Positions 12,130 to 23,900 of a stretch of 64,000 nucleotides of DNA are shown piece after piece. Each line of letters begins with the position of its first letter. Within the stretch, counting starts at the first letter, position 1. Both the position numbers and the translations under genes were made by a program. The DNA comes from Thunnus maccoyii (taxonomy: Eukaryota; Chordata; Actinopteri; Scombriformes; Scombridae). A model generated the notes under the pieces. That model did no database searches and was not told where the DNA came from. It worked only from the letters and a program-made list of their open reading frames with translations. Location: contig NC_056539.1 in assembly GCF_910596095.1 (NCBI RefSeq), forward strand, positions 10,118,501-10,182,500. The letters are read 5' to 3'.

Positions 12130-14550
12130 CTAGAAATAATTCAATAAGAGCAGAGTCACTATTTCCACTAATCAGAGGTATTCACAAAAGAGTCCCAGTA
12201 TAACTGGTGACAGTGAACCAGCTAAAGTCTGTTAAATATGGTCTGCTGCCTGATTTAGAGCCTTTAAATCATTTATTCTTGACAATGAACACACAAATTC
12301 TCACATTGTTAATTTAGCTTGAAATACATGTACCCCTCTTAGCCTCTAGCTGTATCTATCCAACAATATATGAGGACAATACTGAGTAAGTACAGTTTGT
12401 GACCACAAGTGACCAAATGTCCAGGCCCTGAACCAATGCAGCAGCAGGATATCTTTACTCCATGTTGAATAGTCACTTAAACAGTAGGGTTCCTCGCTGC
12501 TAATTCTCCCATACATTCTTACAAAGAAAATGACTTTGGCAAGCTACCACGCTGTGTGGTTACCCTCTTTATAACTTTACGCATGGCGACCAGGGAAAAA
12601 AAGCAGACCCAATTCATCCAGCGCTCCAGCCATATTGAAACATTTAAGGGTTCTGCATTAAACACTATTTGAAAGTATATAAAACAGAATCTACCAAGGT
12701 CTGTCTCTTGCCATGGGACATGGCACTGGAAAGAGCTTTAATTTAAATGAGATAATAACTTTAAATGACATCATATGTTTTACCTTAATTTAGTTTGTGT
12801 ATTTGGTACAATGGATGAAATCATACATGAGGATCCCTGCTGTCAGGTGGTGGGCACCAGACCACCTACCTATGATTCTTTCATGTGCTTTAATTCAGAA
12901 GAAAAGCAGTCATGAATAGATGAATGAGCCAGAGTAGATAAATATTTCACAATGTGCCAGTGGATAAGCATCAAAACTACTTGTCCTTATTCCGCTTCCT
13001 TTTCCTTTCACCCCTCGAGTGATAGTTATAAAACTACGACAAAGTGAATGAAACCAACTGAAACTGAAAGAATAAGAAATACTTTATAAGTTTGTCCAAA
13101 TGTTCATCTGTTAAAAAGGAGAAATAAATTAAGGAAAAAATATTTGAAAAGAGCACTGGGCGGAGTTTGTACCATACAGACTCTCCTTAACCTTACCCTC
13201 GCATTGACTGTATAACAAAGTGATCTTTTCTCAAGCATTTAAATTTAAAAAAAGAACCCACACAAGATCAGTTAAGTCAACCGATTAGATCAGATTCTAT
13301 CCGACTTTATTGATTGCCACAGTTTGACATATACAACAGTACATAAAGACAATATCAGTAGCCATAAAAAGTCAGACTATGGCGGTGTTTTATGATCCAG
13401 TTCATCCTCCTTAGGTGCCTTTCTGAGCCAGCCAGCGCCAGGGGACTGATTTACTTGTCACACAGGGAGGACATATTTAGACGTGGTGTGCTGGAGATAG
13501 TGAGCAGTAAAGCTGGCAGGGCAGAAGATGACCCAGACAGTGGGAGTGTGAAGAACTAGAGGGGAACACGTAAGACACACCAGTTAACCTCCTGCCATTA
13601 AACCAGCAGTGATTTCTGATCAAGGGCCAAGGGACAATGGACTGCACTACACTAATTACACACTCTGACATGGATAATAGGAAATGTACTTGTTCTTTAT
13701 GAGGGGGAACATACGTCTGGACATCTTTTTTTTTTCTTTTCCTTTTTTAACAGTAGTTTGTAGTTGCAGAAGAAATAAAAAAGTTTTAAGTGTAGCTTTT
13801 GAGATGTGTGGTATAATATGTCTCTATTACTGTAATACTCAAATGCTTTGAAATCTCAAGGGAAGGAAAGACAGGTTGTTACCAAAGTACTTGACTCAAT
13901 GTGATGGACTTGGCTCCGCATTTCAGGTAAAAAACGGAGCTTTAATGCATTTCCTGGTAAATATGTCTGTGTTTTTATTAACCTGCCTGAGTGTCAAATT
14001 CTAACTTCTTCAGCATAAACAGTATAGTGAAAGCCAAGTGGGGAGTGTTTTGTGTATGCGGTGCTATTAAGGACAATTTATATGAGACCACCAACCAGAG
14101 ACCACCGTGACATCCCAGACCGTGAAGCAAAAATGACAGTCTGAACACTTTCCACTGTGAGTGCACACACACATGGAAAAAATCTTATTTGTTTTCACGT
14201 AACTGTTTTCATTCACTTTTTCCATGTTTTTTTGAGCTCATGACTTTCTCCAGTTCTAACCCACAGAAATTAGAGCTCAGATTTAGCTGCAGTAGAGAAC
14301 AGAATAGATATTTGTGGGGTTCATTTTCATTTACTTGTATCATATCATATCATATATCATAATATATCTCCATTTTAATTTTTTTTTGTTTTTTACACAC
14401 TTTTTTGTTTTTTACACTACTCAACCTTGCATGTTGTGAACAAACATTGCAAATGGACATTAAGTATGGAAGGATGCATCACTGGTGAGACTGTAGTTTA
14501 CCAAAAAAAGGACTCGCTATTGACCCATGTCCCATTCTGTTTTAAGAGAT
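12130..14550. other. Intergenic DNA, no gene seen
   Basis: No coding region recognised. The start of 13,285-13,480 (GACTTTATTGATTGCCA) resembles the reverse complement of a LINE or SINE 3' tail, so an antisense retroelement remnant is possible there. The rest is A+T-rich unique sequence upstream of jun. Confidence 0.4.
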
Positions 14551-14556
14551 AAAACA

Positions 14557-14612
<56 letters not shown>

Positions 14613-14622
14613 TAACAATAAA
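14557..14622. repeat. (AAT)n microsatellite
   Basis: An ATA/AAT trinucleotide array of about 20 units ending in a few AAC units. Confidence 0.95.
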
Positions 14623-14737
14623 TAATTTGAGCTGGATAAAGGTGAATAAACTTGATTGGCAAAACAGAAAAGAATTGAAAAGATTTTTGTTTACTGTTAC
14701 TGTTATATGCCTGATCATTTTGTATAGCCTACATGTG

Positions 14738-14852
14738 GTAGTGAGAAGAGAAGAAAAGAGAAACAGAGGAGATGAGAGGGGAGGAGAGGAGAGGAGAGGA
14801 AGACAGGAGAGGAGAGAGAGGAGAGGAGGCGAGGAGAGGAGAAGAGAGAGTT
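14738..14852. repeat. GGAGA-type purine minisatellite
   Basis: An all-purine tract with irregular GGAGA/GGAAGA units. A frame of 75 codons runs through it, but its K/R/E/G composition comes from the repeat. Confidence 0.9.
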
Positions 14853-15328
14853 GATGGTGTCATTTTCACTGTATACAACAGAGTAATATACATCATACTA
14901 TGACCATTTTGAATCCAGATAAACTATACATTAACTACAGGAAAAGATAAAATATAATTTTGTATTTTACTGTAGGCCCACAACAATTGTGACTGTTAGT
15001 CATCTTGAATGGCAGAATAGAACAGAATTTTCTTATTAAAATGTGCTGTTATTGTGATATATTATTTTAAAGCCCAATCATTTTTAAAACATAGAATAGA
15101 ACAGACCTTTCAACAACTCTTTAAATTACCTCTTCGGGTTAATTTAAAGCGTTATTTGCGCACAAAAGTGTTGTTAAATAGTAAAAGTGTAATGAATAAA
15201 GGTTTACTAACAGATAGATTAAACGTAGGCTGCTTCATAACAGAATAATCGGTGAGAAAGCGGTGCTGTCCTCCTCACTAGCTGTCCCGCCACTGACAGT
15301 AAAGCGGGCAACCAGATATTCAAAAACA

Positions 15329-15545
15329 ATACGTCATCCCACAATGCACCGCGCTTACGCTCTCCTCTCCTTACAGCATTACCTCATCCCACAATCCACC
15401 GCGAGATTAAGAATCTTCTGGGTGGTCGCCTAGGCAACGCGCGTTATCTGAAGGGCTGGGCCCCGCCCCGCGTCACGCCCTCCAGCCAATGGGAGAGCCC
15501 CACCATGACATCATGGCTATTTTTAGCAGTGGTAGCAGATAAGGT
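15329..15545 (+). promoter_or_regulatory. jun: jun promoter
   Basis: In order on the + strand: a CRE/TRE-like ATACGTCA at 15,329-15,336; TTACCTCA at 15,379-15,386 (the distal 'jun2' TRE of mammalian JUN); a GAATCTTC inverted repeat at 15,411-15,418; an RFX-type X-box GTCGCCTAGGCAAC at 15,425-15,438; a GC box CCCCGCCCC at 15,461-15,469; a CCAAT box at about 15,486; TGACATCA at 15,506-15,513 (the proximal 'jun1' TRE); the MEF2/RSRF box CTATTTTTAG at 15,517-15,526; and GGTAGCAGATAAG at 15,531-15,543. Order and spacing follow the mammalian JUN promoter as I remember it. AP-1/ATF heterodimers are known to act through the two TREs. The transcription start is probably 40-60 bp past the MEF2 box. Confidence 0.9.
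15331..15403 (+). repeat. 50-bp-offset duplication of the distal TRE block
   Basis: The 23-base block starting at 15,331 recurs at 15,381 with two differences. Both copies read TCATCCCACAAT(G/C)CACCGCG and each joins an AP-1/ATF-type half (ACGTCA or ACCTCA). The TCCCACAATGCACCGCG part resembles the ZNF143/THAP11 motif; that similarity is from memory. Confidence 0.85.
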
Positions 15546-15569
15546 TTGCGTCCATGCTGTACAACTCAG

Positions 15570-15894
15570 AGTATATACACATCCACAGAGGCAGAGGAGG
15601 CACCGCAGTTACTGCTGCTGCCTTGAAGAGAAGAGTTAGACTCAATACAAGTCTGGATACTGTGACTAAAGCTTTCTGAACTGTTACATCTGAACGACCA
15701 TCGCTGGCTGAAAGAAGTAAGTCCTGATTCCTGTGTCAAGAAAAGTGCGCACTCAAAGTTTGGAAGTTTTTTACGCACAGAGAGGACGTTTGGAAACCAG
15801 TGTTTTCTCCTTCAGCTGATAACCAGGAGGAAGAGAAGGGACGAAAAGTTGTTTTATAGAAGACTTTGTAGCTATTGTTTTTGTTTTGTCTTCT
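15570..15894 (+). other. jun: jun 5' untranslated region (approximate)
   Basis: The stretch between the promoter block and the first in-frame ATG at 15,895. It is about 320 bases, much shorter than the roughly 1 kb mammalian JUN leader. No intron signals are needed to reach the coding sequence. An ATG at 15,554 opens a short frame of about 40 codons and would be an upstream ORF only if transcription starts before it. Confidence 0.6.
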
Positions 15895-16878
15895 ATGTAT
15901 ACCAAGATGGAAACTACTTTCTATGACGACTCACTCAACGCTTTCTCCCAGCACGACAACGCCGGCTACGGATACAGCAACCCCAAAGCGCTGAAACACA
16001 ACATGACACTGAACCTGTCCGACCCGACGGGCACTCTGAAACCTCACCTCCGGCCCAAAGCCAGCGACATCCTCACCTCTCCCGATGTGGGCTTACTGAA
16101 GCTGGCATCCCCGGAGCTGGAGCGGCTCATCATCCAGTCCAGCAACGGGCTCATCACCACCACGCCGACCCCGACCCAGTTCCTGTGCCCCAAGAATGTC
16201 ACAGACGAGCAGGAGGGATTCGCGGAGGGCTTCGTCCGAGCCCTGGCCGAGCTCCACCACCAGCACATGCCCGGCACAACTAACGCCAGTGTCACCTCAG
16301 CTGCCCAGACCGGTGTCAACACTGCCCTGCCGCCTGTTTCCTCCGTTGCCGGTGCCACCGTGTACAACAACAACGCAACCATGCGCTCTGACTCGCCGGT
16401 TTATGAGGACTTGAACACTTTCAACCCGGCCATCAGCACCGTCTCGGCACCGAGTTACACCACTTCAGCCCCGACTATGTCCTTCCCTGCTGCCCCGCCA
16501 CAGCTCCCCATCTACGGGCAGCCCTCCTCCGCCCAACTCCCCCGGCTCACGGCGCTCAAAGAGGAGCCGCAGACCGTGCCCGAGATGCCGGGGGAGACCC
16601 CTCCTCTCTCCCCAATTGACATGGAGAGCCAGGAGCGCATCAAGGCCGAGAGAAAGCGGATGAGGAACCGCATCGCTGCCTCCAAATGCCGGAAGAGGAA
16701 GCTGGAGAGGATCTCGAGGCTGGAGGACAAAGTCAAGACCCTCAAGTCCCAGAACTCCGAGCTCGCGTCCACCGCCAACATGTTGCGCGAGCAGGTGGCC
16801 CAGCTGAAGCAGAAGGTGATGAACCACGTCAACAGCGGGTGCCAGCTCATGTTAACGCAGCAGCTCCAGACCTTCTGA
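15895..16878 (+). CDS. jun: Jun transcription factor (c-Jun, AP-1 subunit)
   Basis: A single-exon gene of 327 aa that encodes the bZIP protein Jun. Jun dimerises with Fos, ATF or Jun proteins and binds TRE/CRE sites in the nucleus. The JNK-docking delta region and adjoining activation domain lie at residues about 30-95, with JNK-type Ser-Pro sites at S62 and S72 and Thr-Pro sites at T90 and T92 (human S63, S73, T91, T93). A GETPPLSP segment before residue 243 is the GSK3-type site. The basic region at 250-272 keeps N258, A261, A262, S263, C265 and R266, and a leucine zipper follows. The C-terminus LTQQLQTF is the family's usual end. I chose the ATG at 15,895 ([12 protein letters not shown]) because the frame before it has no other ATG; a second ATG at 15,907 is possible. 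No frameshift or loss is visible. The large antisense frames across it are GC-driven shadows. Paralogues junb and jund are excluded by the N-terminal and delta-region sequence. Confidence 0.98.
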   Translation: MYTKMETTFYDDSLNAFSQHDNAGYGYSNPKALKHNMTLNLSDPTGTLKPHLRPKASDILTSPDVGLLKLASPELERLIIQSSNGLITTTPTPTQFLCPKNVTDEQEGFAEGFVRALAELHHQHMPGTTNASVTSAAQTGVNTALPPVSSVAGATVYNNNATMRSDSPVYEDLNTFNPAISTVSAPSYTTSAPTMSFPAAPPQLPIYGQPSSAQLPRLTALKEEPQTVPEMPGETPPLSPIDMESQERIKAERKRMRNRIAASKCRKRKLERISRLEDKVKTLKSQNSELASTANMLREQVAQLKQKVMNHVNSGCQLMLTQQLQTF

Positions 16879-17605
16879 GGTGTCAGAGGCGGCGGAGAGA
16901 GAAAAGACTGTAGTTGAACGAGACGGACGCTTCCTGTGATAGTGAGTGGCTGTATCTCCCAAAATCGTGACGGGATTTGGGATGATGTGGCGCGACACTG
17001 GCAGGACCCGGGGCCGCACAAAAGTTCCTGAGTGCCACGGGCTCCCCGGTGGCGCGTCCCAAGAGAGGGGCTCGGGACAGTGACAGTAGCCATGAACCAG
17101 AGGGGGCATGGCAACAAGCAGGATACCTTTCTGTTTCTGTTTCGTGCTGTTTTTACAGAACTGGACAGGACTGAAGTTTTCTTGATTTACATCCAGCTCT
17201 GCATGGACCTTGTCATGACCATCAAAGGAGAATTCAGTATTAGAGGATTTATGAACTTGCAATAGAGACTTTTCTTGCTGTAGCCATAATGGCCTCAAAC
17301 TTGGGCGTGTTGGCCAACTTTAAGCGGCTGAAAAGTTGTAACAAAAGCTGCCTGACTTCTGAGTTACAGTACAACGTACTTTTTCTTATTGTGAGAAATT
17401 AAGTTAGAAAAGCTTCAAGATTTACTTGTTTTTTTCTAAAGTTGTGTAATGGGGTTTCACTCATTGTTATATGTATATAAGATCAACTTGGAGTACTTAT
17501 GTTTACCATTTGTAATAAGGATACTGTATAATTTTTTTATGTTTGTTTTCTGAGCACTTCAGAAACTAATCAATATTTAAGAAAATAAACCAGATAAAAT
17601 GAAGC
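16879..17605 (+). other. jun: jun 3' untranslated region
   Basis: About 0.7 kb of A/T-rich sequence containing several ATTTA words (for example near 17,188, 17,248 and 17,420) that could give the short mRNA half-life typical of immediate-early genes. It ends with an AATAAA and a downstream GT-rich region. Confidence 0.8.
17584..17589 (+). terminator. jun: jun polyadenylation signal
   Basis: AATAAA, followed after about 20 bases by a T/GT-rich stretch (TGTCTCTGTG... GTGTGTG). Confidence 0.85.
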
Positions 17606-17976
17606 AACATTGTCTCTGTGTTCTTGGAAGTGTGTGACAGAAAAAGTGGGTGTGCCATGTAAGGAGCTCAAACAATAAAACATGTTGCAACATGTTGCAA
17701 GAGCTGCTAGTTCCCAGTACCTCAAGGTAAATTCCATTAGTGCTAGTATTGATCCAAGCTAAGTGATTGTGTTTCAGCTGACAGACCCAGTTCGCTTACT
17801 GACACAGGCCAATTCTGTAAATTGGGGTGTAGAGCTCGGGATCCACACACACACAGGCCTGCCTGAAGTTATTAGACAAAACCTCTCTTTGTTCTCAGGT
17901 GTTGACACTATAACACTGTAAAACATTGTAACTACAACACTGTGGAAGATTTAAGGTTGAGGTATGACATCTAAGG

Positions 17977-18236
17977 CAGTGGTTCTCAAAGTGAGGTCTG
18001 GGGACCCCCATGAGTCATTGAGGGGGTCCCCAGCAAAAAGGGGAATACTTTATTTTCACTCTAATTTCATCCATAAGTAACACAATGGCAGAATATATGA
18101 CTATTTAGGTCATGGGTTTCATACACTTTCTCTAATAAAACATCTAATAAAAGCAAGAATCTTATCAGATGGGGGTCCGTGGTCTAATTTGTGTCAGTTT
18201 AGGGGTCCTCGATGTGAAAAAGTTTGAGAACCACTG
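17977..18236. mobile_element. Short hAT-like MITE
   Basis: The ends are inverted repeats: CAGTGGTTCTCAAA at the left and TTTGAGAACCACTG at the right, perfect over 14 bases. The interior of 260 bp is non-coding and carries GGGGTCCCC-type subterminal words. I could not find a clean 8-bp target duplication. Confidence 0.9.
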
Positions 18237-18994
18237 ATGAGGTATCAATGATCTGACATAACAAAAGGAAAATCACAAAATCCTTCATGTTATTGCATCA
18301 TTTAGTTATTCAACATTACTTCCTGGCCTGTTGTAAATAAAGAAAGCCCCAACATGTGAAACAACAGTGTTGAAACAAAACCCACAAGAACTTGCAAAAA
18401 TAAAGTCTGTCAATATATTACAAATGAATAAACATAGGCTGTAATAAATAACACATTACTGAGGATTAACCAAACAATTTAAATGACCCACTGTGGTTTT
18501 GTGGGAGATTGTGTTGTGGATATATCATATTATCATATAGCTATACCAACAAGTCATATGATATAGTGCACCTTCAATGAGTATGCTGTAAACACCTCTC
18601 TGAAAAAGTTTAAAAGTAACGAAAATAAACAAAAGAATAGTTTCACCACCACAAATCAAAACAGAAGATTGGAATCTGTTATCCCTAAAAATCACTGACA
18701 GGTCTTTAAATACAGCGACTGACACAAGACAACAACTATAGCTGATACTGATACTATTTTCTAATCTCGATAAATGTTTGAAACACAGCCCAGTATTTTC
18801 AGTTATGACTAGTTTAGTAAATAAATGCAGTTTAGTTTTATTCACTGTTTTGGTCACATCTTCAATTGTGTAAATATACCTCAAATTTATGAAGTAAAAA
18901 CTTGAAAGTCAGGAAATTTCATGTAAATATTAACTACAGCTGATGAATGTGATGGGGCAGGTCACATATTGCATACGGTGCTGCTTATAATGAA

Positions 18995-19009
18995 ACACTA
19001 GATGGCGAC
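18995..19009 (+). promoter_or_regulatory. CTCF-like motif
   Basis: ACACTAGATGGCGAC fits most of the CTCF core (CCASYAGRKGGC). It lies between jun and caiap, where an insulator would separate the two. Single motif matches occur by chance, so this is tentative. Confidence 0.35.
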
Positions 19010-19623
19010 ATAGACCTGACAGATGAACTGTTGTTGCTTTTCTTAAAGTCTCTCACTGTAGTTTACATTGGCTCATCAGTTGTTGCTCTGAGCATGAATC
19101 CAAACAGATCTGTCACGATTTCAAGCAAAGAAAGAAAGAAAAAAACTGATGTGAACTATGAGGGCTTGTTGGATAGTTTTGAGTCTGACTTTGATACACA
19201 ATGTATCTTAAAAGTGAAGCGAAATTTTCATCTACTTCATCGGCCCATTACGTCTATGTAGCCTTGCTGTTTGGCCTTTTCTTTCTTTTTTCTTTTCTTC
19301 TTATTAATATTTTAATATAGCCTAAATCCACATGGAAGATTTCCATAATGTGCTGTGTAGAATAAATGCAGCTATTCAACTGTCTATTTTTAAAAAAAAA
19401 TCTTAATAAGGGCATAAATAAATGAAATTGCATCAGTCCAATTCAATATTACAATAATATTATTAACAACGAAATGATAAACAAATGGAGAAAGTTGATG
19501 ATAGTCTAAGGGAAGGTTTATTCTGATTGATTTATCATAAAATACATACACATACACATAAATTGCCGATATTCATTATAAATCTGCTTTCAGTCGCTCT
19601 GATTTCTCAAACTTGGGGCAGCA

Positions 19624-19751
19624 TGACATCATTCCGGAAAGAGGTGTCCTTCCCTACCATATTAGGAGAGGGAACGCTCGGAAGATCTACGTCACTCCGG
19701 TGGAGGCGTGTATTACGGGAAGTGGAGCGACTCTGTAATCTGCACCATACG
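19624..19751 (+). promoter_or_regulatory. CRE/SRE/ETS cluster, candidate caiap promoter and first exon
   Basis: Within 130 bp there are TGACATCA (19,624-19,631), an ETS-type TTCCGGAAA (about 19,632-19,640), a canonical serum response element CCATATTAGG (19,657-19,666), TACGTCA (19,688-19,694), a CCGGTGG word and ACGGGAAGTGG (about 19,715-19,725). The last part ends in a good splice donor, ACG|GTGAGT, near 19,751. A possible acceptor, ACACAG, lies at about 20,902, just before the caiap start codon. I infer that this is the caiap promoter plus a non-coding first exon. It could instead be a jun enhancer. Confidence 0.5.
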
Positions 19752-19919
19752 GTGAGTCCTGAGAAGTTATCCAAAGAAGATTGGACTCGCTTCCCAAGGG
19801 CAAATCAATGAAAAGATTAAGCAGAGACTAAACGTATCTCATACAACATCAAAAAGTTAAAGGGGGAAAAAAAAGATTGCAGTGAAATCCATGAATCTAA
19901 ATCTGCAATAATTGTATGT

Positions 19920-20300
19920 TTACTATGATATAATCAAGTACTTTTACCTCATTACAATTCAGAGGGAAATATTGTAGGCTACTTTATATTCTGCTACATT
20001 TATTTGACAGCTCTATTAGCTCCTTGTCAGATTAATATTTTACATTAAAAATATATAAACATCTTAATATGATGCAGTGTTATGGATTCACTTTATTATG
20101 GATTAAAATGATCTCTAGCACCCAGCTACAACATTAAACTGTTGCTTACATGTTAATGCATGTAAGAGGCCATTCTGCTGCATAATGAGTACTTTTGATA
20201 TTTTGAAGTACATTTTGCTGATAATATTTACTTTTAGTTAAGTAAGATCTTGAATGGGTATTGCTCTTATTTACAGTAAAGGATGAGAATTCTTCCACTG
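19920..20300 (-). mobile_element. AGTGGTGGAA-family element, truncated
   Basis: It contains the family phrases 'CAGAGGGAAATATTGTA', 'TTTATTTGACAGCT' and 'TTGAAGTACATTTTGCTGATAATA' and ends with CTTCCACTG at 20,300. If the first exon of caiap is the one proposed at 19.7 kb, this copy lies in its first intron. Confidence 0.75.
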
Positions 20301-20309
20301 ACTTATTGT

Positions 20310-20922
20310 GGCATTTGACATGAGAAACTGTTCAGCTTGTGTTTGTGGTTTAAGGTTCCACAAGATCATTAAAATTGGGCTACTCGTCACCTTTGACATA
20401 AAGGCGAGATGTGAATCAGAGATTAAGCAGAATGGGGTTACCCAGGGAGTGCACCATTTTTGCACCCACACAGGCTCACTCATGCAGAGACAGATGTGCG
20501 CTTTCCCTCCCTCGTTCTCTCACTCTGTCACACACATAAACAGCTGAATTTCAAAACTTGTTATTGTGGTCACTGTTTGAAACATCAAAATGGAAAATAA
20601 GATTTCTGCTCTGATTAAGCCCATAATAATAAACAATGAATTATAATCTCAAACTACAGGATAATAATATATAGCTGTTGCCATGCTTCCCCTAATCAAA
20701 GTAACAATGCTAGTTTGTCACATAATCTCACAAAGCACAGGTTAAACTGGATAGATTTGCATGATGAATGGCTTCTGTCTGTATTTCGTTGCTAGGGCAA
20801 TGTATTTCCCTTAGCAATAAGGTGTGAAATACACCCCTACACACACACACACAAACACACAGCCAGAACCGCAAGATATCACAATGTGTTAAAGTGTACA
20901 CAGGTTTGAGATTTCATTTAAA
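20310..20922. other. Probable caiap 5' intron, nothing else seen
   Basis: A/T-rich sequence with a short CA run near 20,838-20,862. It ends with a possible AG acceptor at about 20,902 and a short leader before the ATG at 20,923. The acceptor's pyrimidine tract is weak, so transcription could also start inside this stretch. Confidence 0.4.
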
Positions 20923-23900
20923 ATGATGAATGTACTCAAGGATTTTGATGCTCAAGCAGCATCAAACTATATGAATCCCTATGCTGTAGATGTGATCCGG
21001 GCGAAGAGAAGAGATCTGGTTTATGGGATCTCACATACCGAGGATCTACTGGAGCTACTTGTTACAGAGGGGGTCATGACAGCTGCAAAAAGATCAATTG
21101 TTTTAACCATCAGGACTCGCAAAGACCAGAACTCTAGGGTCCTGGACATCTTGGAGGCCAGGGGTGAGAGGGCATGTCGGAAATTCTTCCATCCTTGTCT
21201 CATGCTGGCAGAACCTGACCTTTATCAGCGAATTAAGACTTACCTGGGGAGTGTGAATGAACGAATTAGAGACACAAGCAGACAGCTGATTGGATATTTG
21301 CTGGAGAGGGAACAGGAGGGAATGGATAATGTTGCTGATCGAAGTGTCACTCAGAAGACTCATAGTGTGTTTGCCACCTCAAAGACAAAAAGATCTAGCC
21401 ACTGCAGAGACACTGTGCCAATTTTAAAATTAGGGGACCATGAACCAGCACAAAGCAAATCAGAAAGTCTCATCCACATGATTGTTTCAGATGGGGAGGT
21501 GGCTCTGGCCAATGATCTATTAAATGACACTAATATCAACACTGTCAATTCCTCCAATGAGACACTGCTACATGTAGCTGCTGAGCATGGGCATCTATCC
21601 ATTATTGAGCTCCTGCTTCAGAGAGGAGCCAGACTGGACCTGAGGGATAATAAGGGCCACACAGCTCTTCACAGAGCAGCCAGCAGGGGTCACACTGAGA
21701 TAGTCAGAGCCCTCATAAAGGCCGGGACCCTCAACTACACTCTGGATCTGCAAGGCAAAACTCCCATTCACCTGGCAGCAGAAAATGAGCACCTGAATTC
21801 TGTAAAAGTCTTGGTGAAGGAGGAGGCAGAACAGTCTGAAAGCCACACACAGGACACGTTTCTCCACATGGCAGCCATGGAAGACAACTCAAGGCTGGCT
21901 GAGATGCTTCTGCAGAGCGGGGCTGCTGTCGATGCCAGAAACAACAATAAAAAAACAGCTCTGTTTTATGCAGTTGCCCGGAGCGATGAGAAAACAGTGA
22001 CTGTTCTTCTAAATGCAGGGGCTAAAGTGGACTATGATGTTATAAATGAAGCCATTAAACTAAATCAAGAATCAGTTCTCCATCTGCTGCTTGGTGAGTC
22101 TTTTCAGTTTATGATATTAAATGCAGATATACCATCTGATTATCTGACTTTCCTTTTTTGAGAAAGCACAAACCTGTGAACATTCAAGCTGATATTATAT
22201 TTTGTTCAAAGCAAGAGGAGCTCTGAGTGGAGAAGTGCTGGGTCCTGCTCTCTTCTCAGCTGTCAGACAGAACCACGATGGAGTGGTAACTGCTCTGATA
22301 GACAGCGGAGCAAATGTGAACATGTCTGACAAACAAGGATACACCCCTCTCTTATTGTCAGCTGAGCTGGGGCACACAGAAGTCTTCAGGTGACATCCTC
22401 CAGCAAGGACTGCATGTTGCTAAATCACACCGACTGGTCTCTTTGATGCCTTCACATTCTGAGAGCTATGATTTTATCAGTGACTAACATTTTTTTAGAG
22501 TTAAATATACAAACAGCAATTCCACAACGGAAAATGTTCCTCCTTTTCTCTCTCATTTTTCTCCCTCTAAAGTAATCTCCCTCCCACTCAGAACACTGTT
22601 AGACAAAACATAAAACTGGCACATATTTATATCTATCCCATCCTGAGATAATCCACAAAAAGACTACAAAGATCAAAGAGCTGAAACAGTACTGTATTGA
22701 ATAGTGGATTTAATAAGTTCAGTGGATCAATAAGGTACTTTTCTGTCAATCATTCAATTGAAGCCAGTCTTCAAGAAAAAAAGCTAAATATACCCTACTT
22801 CCAGCCCTGTCTCTGTCTCATGACAGAAGAATTTTAAGTCAATATGTGTAATACTTGTGATTATAGTATTGCTCAAAATATTCTAGTGGCATAAATGACA
22901 ATCTGTTGACAGTTCCAGTGAAAAGTCATGCTGTCCCTTTTGCTTCCAGTCCTTCATTTTCAGTGTTCCTGGGTCAAATCTGTAGGTGGAGGCATGAATT
23001 GCTGCCTGCTATATTCTTTGTTATATCACCTTTTACATGTGGCTTTAAATGTTTCCATTCAGAGATAGGAGTGAATTGTGACTTTCTTTTCTTTTTTTTT
23101 CCCTTTCAGAGTACTAGTAGCAAAACAAGCCAAATTGGATGCTACTTTATCTGATCTCTCCTCAGCCTTGCACCTGGCTGTCCACAGTGGCAGTTTGCCT
23201 ATAGTGCAGACACTGCTGGAAAAGGAATTAGACCCCAACAGAGCTGGACCTAAAGCACAAACCCCTCTACATCTGGCTGCTCAGTATAAAAGGTCAGACT
23301 TAGTTGGTCTGCTGTTAAGAGCTGGAGCACAGGTACTTGTTGAAGCAGTTGTTGATAGGTGTCCATGTTGCAGATATTTACAGTATGTTTGTTGATGCTG
23401 AAAGTTGTGTGCCATTTCTTTAGGTAAATGCAATGGCCCAGGATGGGGTGACCCCTCTACATTTAGCCAGTGGGCAAGGTCATGCAGAGACAGTGATCCA
23501 GCTTCTACAAGGCAAGGCAGACCCAGGAGTGAAAGACAGGCTAGGGAGGACAGCCCTGCACTGGGCAGCCTCTTCCCAAGGAGAGAGTTGTGTAGTAGAC
23601 CTGCTGCTGTCAGCCAAAGCCAACCCAAACTGCACTGATAACGAGAAAAAAAATGCCCTCCACCTGGCTGCTATGGAAGGAAAAGTAGACGCTGTGACTT
23701 CACTGTTGTCGTACAAGGCAAAAGGAGAAGCTAAAGACATGGATGGTTCCACACCTCTGCACTGTGCAGCAGCTAATGGGCATGCTAGCGTGGTTTCAGT
23801 TCTTCTACAGTCACTCAACAACAAGGGGATAGAAGAGAAGAATGCATGGAGGAAAACACCACTTCACGCTGCAGCTGAGAAGGGCCATGATAGTGTGGCT

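Noticed and set aside
15554-15680. Upstream ORF of about 40 codons before jun
   Set aside because: The transcription start probably lies at or after its ATG; without start-site data it cannot be supported.
15886-15894. A longer Jun start at 15,886
   Set aside because: The codon there is TTG, not ATG; the first ATG in frame is at 15,895.
16044-17298. Four overlapping antisense frames (112-201 aa) opposite jun
   Set aside because: They mirror the GC-rich, low-stop codon usage of jun and contain no recognisable domain; they are shadows.
17969-18244. 8-bp target duplication around the 17,977-18,236 MITE
   Set aside because: ATCTAAGG and ATGAGGTA agree at too few positions.
19031-19261. 76-codon frame between jun and caiap
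   Set aside because: Lys-rich low-complexity part, no homology recognised, no splice partners.
19527-19811. 94-codon frame across the CRE/SRE cluster
   Set aside because: It overlaps the candidate promoter, begins in a (CA)-like run and matches no protein; regulatory content explains the sequence better.
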